Below are positions 5,092 through 5,986 of a stretch of DNA of 5,986 nt, in pieces. The position numbers were made by a program, and so were the translations under genes. The stretch is from Acetobacteraceae bacterium (lineage in GTDB: Bacteria > Pseudomonadota > Alphaproteobacteria > Acetobacterales > Acetobacteraceae). Location: contig DAICYU010000275.1 of assembly GCA_027311485.1 (NCBI GenBank), positions 1 to 5,986 of the forward strand, written 5' to 3'. How positions within the stretch are numbered: the stretch's first letter is position 1; the number at the start of each line of letters is the position of its first letter. Under the pieces are notes generated by a model. It was not told where the DNA came from, searched no databases, and saw nothing but the letters and a program-made list of their open reading frames with translations.

Positions 5092-5775
5092 ATGACCCAG
5101 TTCCGCATCGGCCTGCTGGCTTTTCCCGCCATGACGCAACTCGACCTGACCGGCCCGCTGCAGGTCTTCACCAACCTCCCCGGCGCCGAGGTCCGGCTGC
5201 TGTGGAAAACCCTCGACCCTATCGTCTGCGGCGGCGGCTTCCGGATGCTGCCCGACACCACGCTGGCCGATTGCCCGCCGCTGGACGTGCTGTGCGTGCC
5301 GGGCGGGGCAGGGGTGCTGGCGTTGATGGAGGATGAAGCAGTGCTGACCTTCCTGCGCACGCGCGCCGATCAGGCCCGCTTCGTCGGCTCGATCTGCACC
5401 GGCGCCCTGGTCCTGGGCGCGGCCGGCCTGCTGCGGGGCCGCAAGGCGACCACGCATTGGGCGTGGATGGACCTGCTGGCGACACTCGGCGCCATCCCGA
5501 CCCAGGGGCGCGTGGTGCGCGACGGCAAATTCATGAGCGGCGGCGGCGTCACCGCCGGCATCGACTTCGCCCTGACCATGGTCGCCGAACTTGCTGGGCA
5601 GGACGTGGCCGAGGGCATCCAGCTTGGCATCGAATATGCCCCTGCGCCGCCCTTCAACGCCGGCAGCCCCGAGACCGCTCGGCCGGAAATCGTCGCATCG
5701 GTGCGCCAGCGGATGGAGGCAACGCGGCGAGACCGGGAAGCGCTTGTCGCCAAGGTGGCGGCACAACTCGGCTGA
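5092..5775 (+). CDS. inhA: Isonitrile hydratase-like DJ-1/PfpI family enzyme
   Basis: This 227-aa cytoplasmic protein closely resembles the isonitrile hydratase InhA characterised from Pseudomonas putida (228 aa), which hydrates isonitriles to N-substituted formamides. Visible signatures are QLDLTGP with Asp18, VPGGAGV at 69-75, SICTGALVLGAAGLLRG with Cys102 and Thr103, ATTHW at 119-123, and GGGVTAGIDFAL followed by EYAPAPPF. The Asp, Cys and Thr match the residues known to be needed for InhA catalysis (Asp17, Cys101, Thr102, from memory). The start is set by AGGAGA at 5080-5085, 6 nt before ATG 5092. In-frame sequence upstream overlaps the divergent regulator and is not family-like. No HTH domain is present, unlike the neighbouring regulator with the same fold. 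The natural substrate is unproven, since this family is often annotated only as DJ-1/PfpI. Confidence 0.9.
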   Translation: MTQFRIGLLAFPAMTQLDLTGPLQVFTNLPGAEVRLLWKTLDPIVCGGGFRMLPDTTLADCPPLDVLCVPGGAGVLALMEDEAVLTFLRTRADQARFVGSICTGALVLGAAGLLRGRKATTHWAWMDLLATLGAIPTQGRVVRDGKFMSGGGVTAGIDFALTMVAELAGQDVAEGIQLGIEYAPAPPFNAGSPETARPEIVASVRQRMEATRRDREALVAKVAAQLG

Positions 5776-5838
5776 CCGATCACTCAAACACCCGATGCGC
5801 GCTGTGAGGCAAGGCGGTGCCGGCGCCGTCATCAAAGG

Positions 5839-5986
5839 TCAGACCGCCCGCCGTCCCCGCAGCGCCGCGCCCAGCGTGCCGTCGTCCAGCACATCCAATG
5901 CCCCGCCGATCGGCACGCCCTGGCCCACCCGCGTCACCGCCACGCCCGAAGGCCGCAACTGGTCCGTCAGCCAGTGCGCCGTTGCC
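5839..5986 (-). CDS. recR: Recombination protein RecR, C-terminal 48 residues (5' end outside window)
   Basis: RecR works with RecF and RecO to load RecA at single-stranded gaps. Reading the minus strand from 5985 gives ATAHWLTDQL, then VAVTRVGQGVPIGGALDVL, then DDGTLGAALRGRRAV and TGA at 5841-5839. This matches the end of the RecR Toprim/C-terminal region: TAHYL, then VTRLARGVP-GG-LDYLDDGTL-AAL in typical members. The gene enters from beyond the right edge, and one base of a partial codon remains at 5986. It is convergent with the InhA-like gene, 63 bp away. That gap shows no clear terminator. Confidence 0.93.
   Translation of the reverse strand, partial: ATAHWLTDQLRPSGVAVTRVGQGVPIGGALDVLDDGTLGAALRGRRAV

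Noticed and set aside
4561..5835. 424-codon minus-strand frame spanning the InhA-like gene and part of the regulator gene
   Set aside because: It crosses two well-supported family genes in a different frame and has shadow-like composition.

Overview
The window is GC-rich DNA with alphaproteobacterial character. UvrB carries a Gly/Arg/Lys-rich tail, the RecR C-terminus is of proteobacterial type, coding DNA is strongly GC-biased, and there is an FNR/FixK-type box. A Rhodospirillales-like host is a reasonable inference, but no genus can be named from the sequence alone.

Left part (1-1839): the 3' end of uvrB (nucleotide excision repair) is followed by a complete CAX-family Ca2+/H+ antiporter gene on the same strand. 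The antiporter's two ion-binding motifs deviate from the family pattern.

Middle part (1840-3998): this is the least explained region. A long non-coding stretch (1840-2333) carries a good FNR/FixK-like site (TTGATCAAAGTCAA) and, further down, five consecutive small hairpins. It leads into a 161-aa protein of unknown function with a strong ribosome binding site. After a hairpin-rich gap comes a striking 306-aa protein. It consists of six copies of a 34-residue Arg/Leu-rich core, each holding one invariant His, separated by Glu/Gly linkers of 14-16 residues. I recognise no known family for either protein. The repeat protein is the best candidate for something undescribed.

Right part (3999-5986): a GlxA-type transcription regulator (DJ-1/PfpI domain plus AraC helix-turn-helix) runs leftwards. 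It is divergent from a close match to isonitrile hydratase (InhA), which has the same DJ-1/PfpI fold and runs rightwards. The starts are about 55 bp apart, so the regulator probably controls the enzyme gene and perhaps itself. The window closes with the C-terminal 48 codons of recR (recombinational repair) on the minus strand, convergent with the hydratase gene.

Housekeeping repair genes thus sit at both ends, with transport, unknown and stress or xenobiotic-type genes between them. Nothing in the window shows a transposase, integrase, tRNA, rRNA or CRISPR array.
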